Positions 1 through 5,281 of a DNA stretch of 8,904 bases are shown here, piece after piece. Position 1 is the stretch's first letter. Every line of letters begins with the position of its first letter. Source of the stretch: CAYLUN01 sp964386865 (GTDB lineage: Bacteria; Verrucomicrobiota; Kiritimatiellia; RFP12; UBA1067); the NCBI GenBank assembly GCA_964386865.1, contig CAYLUN010000158.1, forward strand, positions 1 to 8,904, written 5' to 3'. The notes beneath the pieces were generated by a model. That model was not told where the DNA came from, did no database searches, and saw only the letters and a list, made by a program, of their open reading frames with translations. The position numbers and the translations under genes were made by a program.

Positions 1-54
1 CCCCGGCACCCCCTGAATAATTGCATCGGCTGGGGGCTTCTTGGGGCTTCTCTC

Positions 55-177
55 GCGACGCCTCCTTATTCCCGGCGTCGCTTCGGCTGGCCTGCGGCCA
101 CCCGCTCGCAAGCTTCGCGGGCTCCGGCAGGGGGAACTGCGGCGGCCGCTTTATCCTCCGGCGGCCGCCCTTCGGGC
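55..177. repeat. Cluster of consecutive palindromes
   Basis: Five hairpins follow one another: GCGACGCC/GGCGTCGC (55-62 with 74-81, 11-nt loop), TGGCC/GGCCA (88-92 with 96-100), CCCGC/GCGGG (101-105 with 117-121, 11-nt loop), GGCGGCCGC/GCGGCCGCC (141-149 with 161-169, 11-nt loop) and GCCC/GGGC (167-170 with 174-177). This resembles clustered REP/BIME-like extragenic palindromes, without an exact family match. No transposase of the REP-associated type is in the window. Confidence 0.6.
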
Positions 178-211
178 ACGGGCCGGGACACAAGCCGACC
201 CCGTCCTAATT

Positions 212-787
212 TCAAGAACGCTCGCGGTCCGTCCGGAGCCAGCCGCGCCGCGCGGATACACGCTTCCCCTCGGCTGTCTCTCCGTCCGGCCCGCTCGGCG
301 CGGGCGTAGAATTGCCTGCGGCAGCTTTAGGCAGGTACGCCTTAATATTCATTAGACCCGCCCACCCGCCCCCTTCGAGAACAAGACCCAGTACCGCCAC
401 GGGCTCCACGCGGCCGCCGCTGCTCCGCAGCCATACCGGGATCGGTCCGGCGCACCTGCCGCGAATGTCGGCAGCGTCAAACCTGGCGCGGCATGTGCGC
501 CTTGCGGACGGTGCCAGTCGGAAGGCCTTTGTGGCGACCGCCCACATCTGGCCCGGTACGGTCTCCGGCAGCGCGTTGCGCAGCGACATCATGTCGGCCA
601 GCGCACCGGCCCGCACTGTTCGCAGGCTCAGGATGCCGTCCTGTGCGTTCGCCGCCCTTGTCAGTTTCCCGGTGCGGCAGCCCCGCCGCTGCGCGTCGAG
701 GGCTTGCCGCTCAACCCGCGTCCCTTGCGCGGGGTTCCGCTTCGCGTAGCCCTGCGGGGCGTGGCAAGCGCTACACGCTTCACTTTT
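212..787 (-). pseudogene. Stop-free 191-codon frame without a usable start, possible gene remnant
   Basis: On the minus strand a frame stays open from just after a TAG at 788-790 to a TGA at 212-214. Its first 57 codons contain no ATG, GTG or TTG; a GTG at 616 would give 134 residues. The translation has patches that look protein-like (DGILSLRTVRAGALADMMSLRNALPE) but also Arg/Ala/Gly-rich stretches typical of spurious frames in GC-rich DNA. The opposite strand is also open over 312-749 with wobble positions facing each other, so openness alone is weak evidence. I recognise no family. It could be a decayed gene whose 5' end was replaced, or not coding at all. Confidence 0.25.
702..769. other. 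Compact foldable element (possible terminator or structured RNA)
   Basis: GCTTGCC (702-708) pairs perfectly with GGCAAGC (763-769), extended inward by two more pairs. Inside lie AACCCGCG with CGCGGGGTT (713-736, one bulge) and GCCC with GGGGC (748-760), giving a three-way-junction-like fold. An alternative pairing, GTAGC (746-750) with GCTAC (770-774), would compete with the outer stem. It is the first strong structure after the stop of the large nuclease-like gene, about 40 bases downstream, so it may end its transcript. No T-run follows. Confidence 0.45.
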
Positions 788-807
788 CTACAGAGTCCCA
801 AGACAAG

Positions 808-2604
808 CTACGCTTGAACATCTCGACTTCGGACAGTCTCAATGATCTGTTTAACACGTGAGCCCATATCCTCGTCATACCGCACCTGAATCAGTTCCAC
901 TCCGTGCCGCAAACATGCCTCGCGCTTCTTCCTGTCGCGTTCCTGTACGCCCTGAAAGCCGGCCTGACCGCCGAACAACTCGACAGGCTCGAAGTGCTGC
1001 TTGCCCATGTACTCAACGGCAAGGGACCGTTCAGGCATAAACACATCCAAGTGTTGCGGAGCAACCCATGTCGGCCGCGCGTGCTGCTGCACCAGCACAC
1101 CTTTGAGCTGACGCTTCAAAAGTTGGTAAAGCTGATTCTCCGACACCCACGCGGTCGTCCCAACCTCCCGCCCCCATCTGGCCCGGAGCCATTGTGCCGC
1201 GCTGTTCAGAAGCCAGCCCCACTCAGCCATGTCGCGGGGTGTCGCCGGCCGCATATTCGCCGAGCCTCCGAAGGGATGCTTGACCGCTTCGGCATCCCCG
1301 CTGCGCCAGACATTACAGACAGTTTTGATTCCTTCAGCGCCACATCCGGCGATCCAATCAGCCAGGCGCATTTCCGTCCATTCCCTAAAACCGGCCAGCT
1401 TGCTGACCCCAAATGACTCCTGGACCGACTCCGGCTCAAGAATGGCGTTGAACGAGTACAATTGCTGAAACATGCCGGTTACGATGTCAGAGCCCGTCAG
1501 TGCGATGCGGTTATCGAACTTGAGCTGGAGCAGTCTGCCGAAATGTCGTTTGTTCATGACCGGGTTAGCACTGTAGAGCTTCACCAGCCTTTCGGGTGGC
1601 GTGTCCTGCGGAAACAGGCTTTCATCCAGCATCACGGAATTGAGAAACGTATGGCTCAAAGACGTCAGCCCTGAGCGCGTGACAATCTCGAAGAAATGCT
1701 CCAGCGGCCTGTCATCACCCGTCCGCGCGTAAATCTCGAGTTGCGACTTCGCTTCTTTGACGAGGTCATCCCCTTGGGCGACGCACGCCAAGACATCGCG
1801 GGCGCGCGATGTCGCCCCCCGCTCCAAAGCCTCATCAACGGATATGCGGGCTCTGCGCCCAGCTTGCGGCACGCACCGCTTCTTGATCTTCTCGACAAGC
1901 TTTCCGCCGGTCACACCGGCCTCGGCATCGGAACGGACTTTATTCCATGCACGGGTCGTCAGCCGGAAGGCCGACTTCAAAACCGCCTGAACGCCTTCGG
2001 GCACCTCTTGTTTTGACAACAGCAGCGCAACGGCGAGCATCTCCAAGAAAGGCCGCGCGGAGATTTCCGAATTCCCGCAGCCGACATTTCCAGCACTGAA
2101 GCCGGGGGAAAATTCCGCTTCAGAGAAAAGCCGCACAACCGCATCCCATTGCTCGCGGAAGAACGCGAGCTTGATAAGCCGGTCGTAATCGGGCCGGTTT
2201 CGGTAAGACTGCGCACCGCTATGGGCCGTCATGTAGTGGCGCTCAGCCCCATCGCAGTCACCCGAAATCCAACTGATGTCGCCCAGTTTCCGCTGGTGAT
2301 CGATCGCGGAATAATACTCCATGGCCTTGTCGAAACAGCCGCAAGCCATGTAGACGTCGGTCAGGTATCCCGCGTGGCAGGAGTGCTTGCTGTTCAACGC
2401 GACAAACAATTTCTCAAAAGGCAGCAGTTCGCCCTCGGGAGTCGTTGACACGATATCGTACAGCAGGCTGTCGACAATCGAACGATGGTACTCATGACCG
2501 CCGGATATCTGAATCTCAATTTCAAAGTCAAATGACGACATGCGCCAATTGAAACACCGCATTTGCGCGCTGTCGAGCCCTATCGATGGAAAATGGCAAG
2601 TCAT
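808..2604 (-). CDS. Helical-repeat protein with C-terminal nuclease-like domain
   Basis: The 598-residue product starts at the ATG of an ATGA overlap with the preceding gene; a GTG twelve codons upstream lies inside that gene, and ATG 2541 is a possible later start without a clear ribosome site. Residues 73-163 contain short helical pairs with TPR-like spacing (AGYLTDVYMACGCFDKAMEYY, ISGDCDGAERHYMTA). The middle has no recognised domain. The C-terminal part (about 500-585) reads QHLDVFMPE, LAVEYMGKQHFEPVELFGG, QERDRKKREACLRHGVELI and VRYDED. This resembles PD-(D/E)XK or Vsr-like endonuclease domains of phage and bacterial accessory proteins, with D520, E531 and Q536/H537 as candidate catalytic residues. 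G/C is far lower than in the core genes (59/120 at 2401-2520), suggesting separate acquisition. A defence or DNA-processing role is possible but not shown. Confidence 0.8.
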   Translation of the reverse strand: MTCHFPSIGLDSAQMRCFNWRMSSFDFEIEIQISGGHEYHRSIVDSLLYDIVSTTPEGELLPFEKLFVALNSKHSCHAGYLTDVYMACGCFDKAMEYYSAIDHQRKLGDISWISGDCDGAERHYMTAHSGAQSYRNRPDYDRLIKLAFFREQWDAVVRLFSEAEFSPGFSAGNVGCGNSEISARPFLEMLAVALLLSKQEVPEGVQAVLKSAFRLTTRAWNKVRSDAEAGVTGGKLVEKIKKRCVPQAGRRARISVDEALERGATSRARDVLACVAQGDDLVKEAKSQLEIYARTGDDRPLEHFFEIVTRSGLTSLSHTFLNSVMLDESLFPQDTPPERLVKLYSANPVMNKRHFGRLLQLKFDNRIALTGSDIVTGMFQQLYSFNAILEPESVQESFGVSKLAGFREWTEMRLADWIAGCGAEGIKTVCNVWRSGDAEAVKHPFGGSANMRPATPRDMAEWGWLLNSAAQWLRARWGREVGTTAWVSENQLYQLLKRQLKGVLVQQHARPTWVAPQHLDVFMPERSLAVEYMGKQHFEPVELFGGQAGFQGVQERDRKKREACLRHGVELIQVRYDEDMGSRVKQIIETVRSRDVQA

Positions 2605-3092
2605 GCGTTCTTCACTCCCCGTGCTTCGCCACCAGCACACTTCCCCTTTTTGCGCCGCTGCCGAGCACGCCGCTTACGCACCTTGCGCGGGAACAGCGCC
2701 CCGAGCGCTGGGTTCTTCTCCAGCACCCGCAGGTGCCGCTTTTCCACCGCGTCCACGCCCTTGCCCATCAGCTCCGCGATCTCGGCGTACGGCATGCCGC
2801 CGTAGCGCAGGCGGATCACCTCCAGCGCGTCTTTCGGCAGCGACAGCAGCAGGCGCACCGCGTCCGCCAGCACCTTCACGGGCATCAGTTCAATGCCCGC
2901 TTCCGGGTCTGAACAGCCGTGTGCCGCACAGCGGCACACGGCGGCCTCGGCACCCCGCGCATCGTCATACGGCAGCGTGCCGCAGGAGCGCTCCTCCAGC
3001 GAGCACTTCGCGCACGGCGTGTCCTCGAACTTCACGCGGTCATGCTCCCACTGCTTGATCATCGCCGCCCACTCGCACCTGTGACACTCCAT
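2601..3092 (-). CDS. Cys-rich protein with sigma-70 region 4-like HTH
   Basis: The 163-residue product has many cysteines in its first 60 residues (CHRC at 3-6, CAKC at 27-30, C37, CRC at 53-55, C60), suggesting one or two zinc sites. Residues 82-126 read LLSLPKDALEVIRLRYGG, then YAEIAELMG and VEKRHLRVLEK. This is the helix-turn-helix layout of sigma-70 region 4 and of related phage regulators. A strongly basic tail (RKVRKRRARQRRKKGK) follows. No sigma region 2 is present, so it cannot be a complete sigma factor; a DNA-binding transcription regulator or sigma-like activator is more likely. Its stop overlaps the next start in an ATGA, so the large nuclease-like protein is translationally coupled to it. 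The regulatory role is inferred from the HTH alone. Confidence 0.75.
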   Translation of the reverse strand: MECHRCEWAAMIKQWEHDRVKFEDTPCAKCSLEERSCGTLPYDDARGAEAAVCRCAAHGCSDPEAGIELMPVKVLADAVRLLLSLPKDALEVIRLRYGGMPYAEIAELMGKGVDAVEKRHLRVLEKNPALGALFPRKVRKRRARQRRKKGKCAGGEARGVKNA

Positions 3093-3166
3093 GCCCCACC
3101 TCCAATCACGTTAAAACCTGACTAAAAACCGCTCAGCTCCAAACTCCAAAATCCCTTGCTTTTGCC
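3093..3166. other. AT-richer leader of the regulator-nuclease pair
   Basis: This spacer is clearly richer in A/T than the flanking genes and is the only place upstream of the sigma-like gene where a separate promoter could lie. On the minus strand TTGGAG and TTTAGT are 17 bases apart, a weak match to -35 and -10 boxes. Two copies of a TTTGGAG-type unit stand side by side. None of this is strong enough to call a promoter. Confidence 0.3.
3099..3103 (-). promoter_or_regulatory. Ribosome binding site of the sigma-like gene
   Basis: A perfect GGAGG stands six bases before the ATG at 3092, the best ribosome site in the window. Confidence 0.8.
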
Positions 3167-3205
3167 CTGCATGTTGCAGGCGGCGAGGCCCGCGCGGGTG
3201 CCGCC
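3167..3205 (-). terminator. GC-rich hairpins after the nuclease gene, possible terminator
   Basis: Two bases after the stop codon a hairpin pairs GGCGGC (3179-3184) with GCCGCC (3200-3205), enclosing the palindrome CCCGCGCGGG (3189-3198). A small second hairpin, CTGCA-TGT-TGCAG (3167-3179), abuts it. No T-run follows on the transcribed strand, so intrinsic termination is uncertain. Confidence 0.4.
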
Positions 3206-3207
3206 CC

Positions 3208-3690
3208 TCAAAAACCGCCTGTAGCCCCCGCCTCATGCCGCTTCACGCTCCACACGCCGCCCTTGCCCCGAACCGCCCACACGAACGCAAAGCACGGGAA
3301 CGCCGCCACGGCCTCGCGGAAGGCGGTCGCCGCGCGGCCGTGAGACCCGAAGCGGTAAGCACCCTTGACCTCATGCAGCTCGACCGCGCCGCCCTCGCCG
3401 ATCACCACCCAGTCTGGCGTGTACCTGCTCCCGCCCGGCAGCCTCAGCGTGACCGCCTCGTAAAGACCCTTGCCGTGCAGATGCAGCCGGTTGTACTCGG
3501 CCTCGGTCTTGTTGGGGCCGCAGGAACCGGCGCGACGCTCGCGCGTAACGCGCTCAACGGCGGCCGGGCATGTCATCACAGCGCCCGACGCCTGCGGCCC
3601 GTCCTGAGCGGCCCTGACGCGCTGACGTGCGAGCGCCGCCTCGACCCGCGCCTTCAGCGCAGGGCTCATGTCCTCAAGCCTCATCCTCAT
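3208..3690 (-). CDS. PD-(D/E)XK nuclease, DUF1064-like
   Basis: The 160-residue product has a basic helical N-terminus (1-55) and a nuclease core. The core shows NKTEAEYNR (60-68; acidic helix residue E63 or E65), YTPDW with D93, and HEVKG with E107 and K109. That gives the D...ExK pattern of the PD-(D/E)XK fold, followed by a conserved-type basic segment and a terminal strand (FAFVWAV). Phage proteins of the DUF1064 type have this order and are thought to act on branched or recombination DNA intermediates, in place of RusA-type resolvases; the exact substrate is not known from sequence. Start: ATG preceded by GGCGGAG at four bases; another ATG lies two codons downstream. It is the first gene after the repeat-rich gap, and its stop is followed by a strong hairpin. 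Confidence 0.82.
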   Translation of the reverse strand: MRMRLEDMSPALKARVEAALARQRVRAAQDGPQASGAVMTCPAAVERVTRERRAGSCGPNKTEAEYNRLHLHGKGLYEAVTLRLPGGSRYTPDWVVIGEGGAVELHEVKGAYRFGSHGRAATAFREAVAAFPCFAFVWAVRGKGGVWSVKRHEAGATGGF

Positions 3691-3716
3691 CCGGCTCCGC
3701 CTTTCCCGCGCGCGTG

Positions 3717-3845
3717 CGCTGCTACCCTGTTACACTGTCACCCTGTTACCTGCTACTCTGCTACCCTGCTACCTACTACTCCGCTACCCAGCTACTTTGC
3801 TACTCTGTTACCCAGTTACTCTGTCTACTGCTACTACTCTGATTA
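3717..3845. repeat. Sixteen degenerate 7-9 bp tandem repeats, CYCTGYTA
   Basis: On the plus strand the units read CGCTGCTA, CCCTGTTA, CACTGTCA, CCCTGTTA, CCTGCTA, CTCTGCTA, CCCTGCTA, CCTACTA, CTCCGCTA, CCCAGCTA, CTTTGCTA, CTCTGTTA, CCCAGTTA, then three 9-base units (CTCTGTCTA, CTGCTACTA, CTCTGATTA). The transcribed strand therefore carries repeated TARCAGRG. The array ends 26 bases before the nuclease gene start and passes directly into the AT-rich tract. Length drift between 7 and 9 bases contrasts with the strict phase of the neighbouring 11-bp array. Confidence 0.88.
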
Positions 3846-3881
3846 CTGTATATCTCTGATACTTATATCTTCTCTTCTCTG

Positions 3882-4002
3882 GTCACGCTCGCGTCACGCT
3901 TTTGACACGCTACAGTCACGTTACGGTCACATTGCTGTCACGCTCGCGTCACGCTGCGGTTACGCACATGTCACGCTACTGTCACGCTCCGGTCACGCCG
4001 AA
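3882..4002. repeat. Eleven 11-bp iteron-like repeats, GTCACGCTNNN
   Basis: Units start at 3882, 3893, 3904, 3915, 3926, 3937, 3948, 3959, 3970, 3981 and 3992, with no phase break. The first eight bases are conserved (GTCACGCT with few substitutions: GACACGCT, GTCACGTT, GTCACATT, GTTACGCA, GTCACGCC). The last three bases vary freely (CGC, TTT, ACA, ACG, GCT, CGC, GCG, CAT, ACT, CCG, GAA). A conserved core with free spacers at one helical turn is what an array of sites for one protein on one DNA face would look like. The array sits directly behind the replication-initiator-like gene. Confidence 0.92.
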
Positions 4003-4010
4003 AGCGTGAC
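3992..4010. other. Hairpin formed by last repeat unit and an inverted copy
   Basis: GTCACGC (3992-3998) pairs with GCGTGAC (4004-4010) around a 5-nt loop. It begins one base after the stop codon of the initiator-like gene. It may serve as a weak transcription or RNA-processing signal, but there is no T-run after it on the minus strand. The inverted copy shows that the array unit also occurs in opposite orientation at its edge. Confidence 0.6.
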
Positions 4011-4011
4011 G

Positions 4012-4392
4012 CTACGTTTGGCGCCAAGGCCTGTACCCGCTGTCCTCACCCGTGCGCTCACGCTCGCGCCGTTTGCGGTCGGCAGCAAGCGCCCGTTTCT
4101 TGGCGCTCTTCCCGTTATGTTTCTCCCACCCGATGATGATCGCGCCGCGCTCGCCGAACTCGATCCACCCGACATCGGCCAGCGCCGCCCCGATCCCGTT
4201 GAGCCCGGCCTTCGCGTCGCAGTCCTCGGGCCTGAGGAAGTCCAGTCGCCCGTCTTCCGTCACGCCGTCAAACCACGCCCACAGGCGGAACCACGCGCCG
4301 AACGCCTCGTTCACACGCACCCCGCACGCCCGCGCGATGTGGATGATCTTCACCTTGTCACACGTGGTGACGTCTACCTTGATCCAGGACAT
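4012..4392 (-). CDS. Phage replication protein, initiator-type N-terminal domain
   Basis: The 126-residue product begins MSWIKVDVTT and continues with ACGV, AFGAWFRLWAWFDGVTEDGRL, ALADVGWIEF and KHNGKSAKKRA, ending in an Arg/Lys-rich helix. This pattern matches the N-terminal domain of many phage replication proteins (lambda O-like or DnaT-like winged-helix types), where it binds origin DNA. Relatives are usually longer and carry a helicase-recruiting tail; here the protein stops soon after the basic segment. The start is two bases downstream of the TOPRIM stop, with GGAGG and GGGG inside the end of that gene as ribosome sites, implying coupled translation. An ATG six codons upstream also exists. 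The stop codon is followed at once by a hairpin and by eleven phased repeats, a natural candidate target for the protein. The gene call is firm; the origin-binding role is inferred. Confidence 0.78.
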   Translation of the reverse strand: MSWIKVDVTTCDKVKIIHIARACGVRVNEAFGAWFRLWAWFDGVTEDGRLDFLRPEDCDAKAGLNGIGAALADVGWIEFGERGAIIIGWEKHNGKSAKKRALAADRKRRERERTGEDSGYRPWRQT

Positions 4393-4394
4393 GC

Positions 4395-5243
4395 TTACCC
4401 CAGCCTCCATGTCGCGCTCTTCGCGAGCGCCTCGTAATCCTGCCGCGTCGCCCCCCCAATGAGCCACGCCCTCAAATCCTTGGCCGGCGGGACCACGATC
4501 CGCGTCATGCGCCCGAGAACCGACGCGAGCGCCCGCGCCCCCTGCACGCCCGGAAACCACGCCGAGCCGTCCGGCCTGCGCTTCGCATCGTCATGATCCG
4601 CAATGACGGTCACCTTGCGGCAGCCGAGCCGCCGCACCAGCTCCTTGAGCGCCTCCACACCCGACGAGCAGGACGGACGTCCAGCCGCGTCCAGCCCCAG
4701 CGTGAGCGCCGCGGCCGTGTCGGTCGGCCCCTCGCACACCGCAAGCTCCGGCGCGGACTCCATCGCGGGGTCGTAGAACAGCCCGTCGCAACCGCCCCTG
4801 ACCGCCCACTTCCAGCCCCGTACGTCGCGCAGCCGGATGCCGGTGACCGCGCCGCCGCCGTCGCGCATCGGGAACGCGAACGCCTTGTTTGCCGGGTCAT
4901 AGGCGGGCTGGAGGCGCTCCAACGCATCCATGTCCACGCCGAGCGACAGCGCCAGCCCGTCCAGCCAGACCCAGTCCCAGCGAAGGTGCAGCGCCGCGTG
5001 ATAGCTCGCGAGCGACGCCAGCGGGTTTCTGCGGCGCGTCGGCGGCGGCCGGAACCTCGGGGGCGGCGGCGCATCCTTGAGCCGGTGCAGCCACCCGCCG
5101 TTCCGCGAGGCGCGTCCGGACTCCACCCTCATGCACACGCACCAGGCGCCGTCAGCGCTCACGCCGCACCAGTCCGGTTTCTTGCAGACCGGGCACGGCT
5201 CCTGCCGCGTCACGCGTTTCCACTCGCTCATCATGGCATCCAT
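4395..5243 (-). CDS. Phage TOPRIM-domain primase-type protein with zinc ribbon
   Basis: The 282-residue product combines an N-terminal zinc ribbon (C17, C20, C26, then C35/C37) with a C-terminal TOPRIM domain. TOPRIM acidic residues are visible as E171 and D175 in AVCEGPTD and D216 and D218 in VIADHDD. GCDGLFYDP (151-159), just before the TOPRIM part, is typical of phage and plasmid primases. A Pro-rich linker (59-72) joins the halves. The expected role is RNA primer synthesis at the fork. It lacks a fused helicase ATPase domain, unlike T7 gp4-type or P4 alpha-type proteins, so the separate DEAH helicase or a host helicase must supply unwinding. The first ATG was taken because GGTGA lies just upstream; ATGs four and five codons in are alternatives. 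The next gene starts two bases after its stop. Confidence 0.88.
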   Translation of the reverse strand: MDAMMSEWKRVTRQEPCPVCKKPDWCGVSADGAWCVCMRVESGRASRNGGWLHRLKDAPPPPRFRPPPTRRRNPLASLASYHAALHLRWDWVWLDGLALSLGVDMDALERLQPAYDPANKAFAFPMRDGGGAVTGIRLRDVRGWKWAVRGGCDGLFYDPAMESAPELAVCEGPTDTAAALTLGLDAAGRPSCSSGVEALKELVRRLGCRKVTVIADHDDAKRRPDGSAWFPGVQGARALASVLGRMTRIVVPPAKDLRAWLIGGATRQDYEALAKSATWRLG

Positions 5244-5281
5244 GGTTCACCGTCTTCCGTCCTCTGACCTCAGTTCTCAAC

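Larger units (their letters stand above)
1..807. other. Region without a defensible gene
   Basis: After the last confident stop codon about 800 bases of GC-rich sequence carry no frame with both a good start and a recognisable product. Besides the palindrome cluster, the foldable element and the possible remnant, two further hairpins are visible: GCCCGC/GCGGGC (289-294 with 300-305) and TGCCT/AGGCA (313-317 with 329-333, 11-nt loop). I found no tRNA-like cloverleaf, integrase or clear direct repeat marking an element boundary. Confidence 0.6.
3717..4010. other. Candidate replication origin
   Basis: This gap combines the parts of an iteron origin: a phased array (3882-4002), an adjoining AT-rich tract (3841-3880, 12 G/C in 40 against about 70% G/C in the core genes) that could melt, and an initiator-type gene at the border. 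A second family of short repeats (3717-3845) completes it. No DnaA-box match was noted, and nothing here looks coding. Only the layout is seen; origin function is inferred. The alternative is a non-functional repeat-rich spacer. Confidence 0.5.

Noticed and set aside
312..749. 145-codon plus-strand open frame
   Set aside because: No ribosome site, no recognised motif, wrong direction for the gene run, and a similarly open frame lies opposite it.
740..765. CxxCH (cytochrome c-like) motif in the stop-free minus frame, reading CSACH
   Set aside because: A single motif in an unconfirmed frame without a start or signal peptide; best explained by chance.
2602..2640. GTG start at 2640 for the large nuclease-like gene
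   Set aside because: It would overlap the preceding gene by 40 bases; the ATG at 2604 forms a standard ATGA overlap.
3882..4002. CRISPR array
   Set aside because: Units are 8 conserved plus 3 variable bases; there is no room for spacers and no cas genes are present.
3235..4437. Long open frame on the plus strand across the nuclease gene, repeat gap and initiator-like gene
   Set aside because: It runs antisense to two recognisable genes and stays open through tandem repeats; the product is Arg/Pro/Ala/His-rich with repeat-derived low-complexity stretches and no domain.
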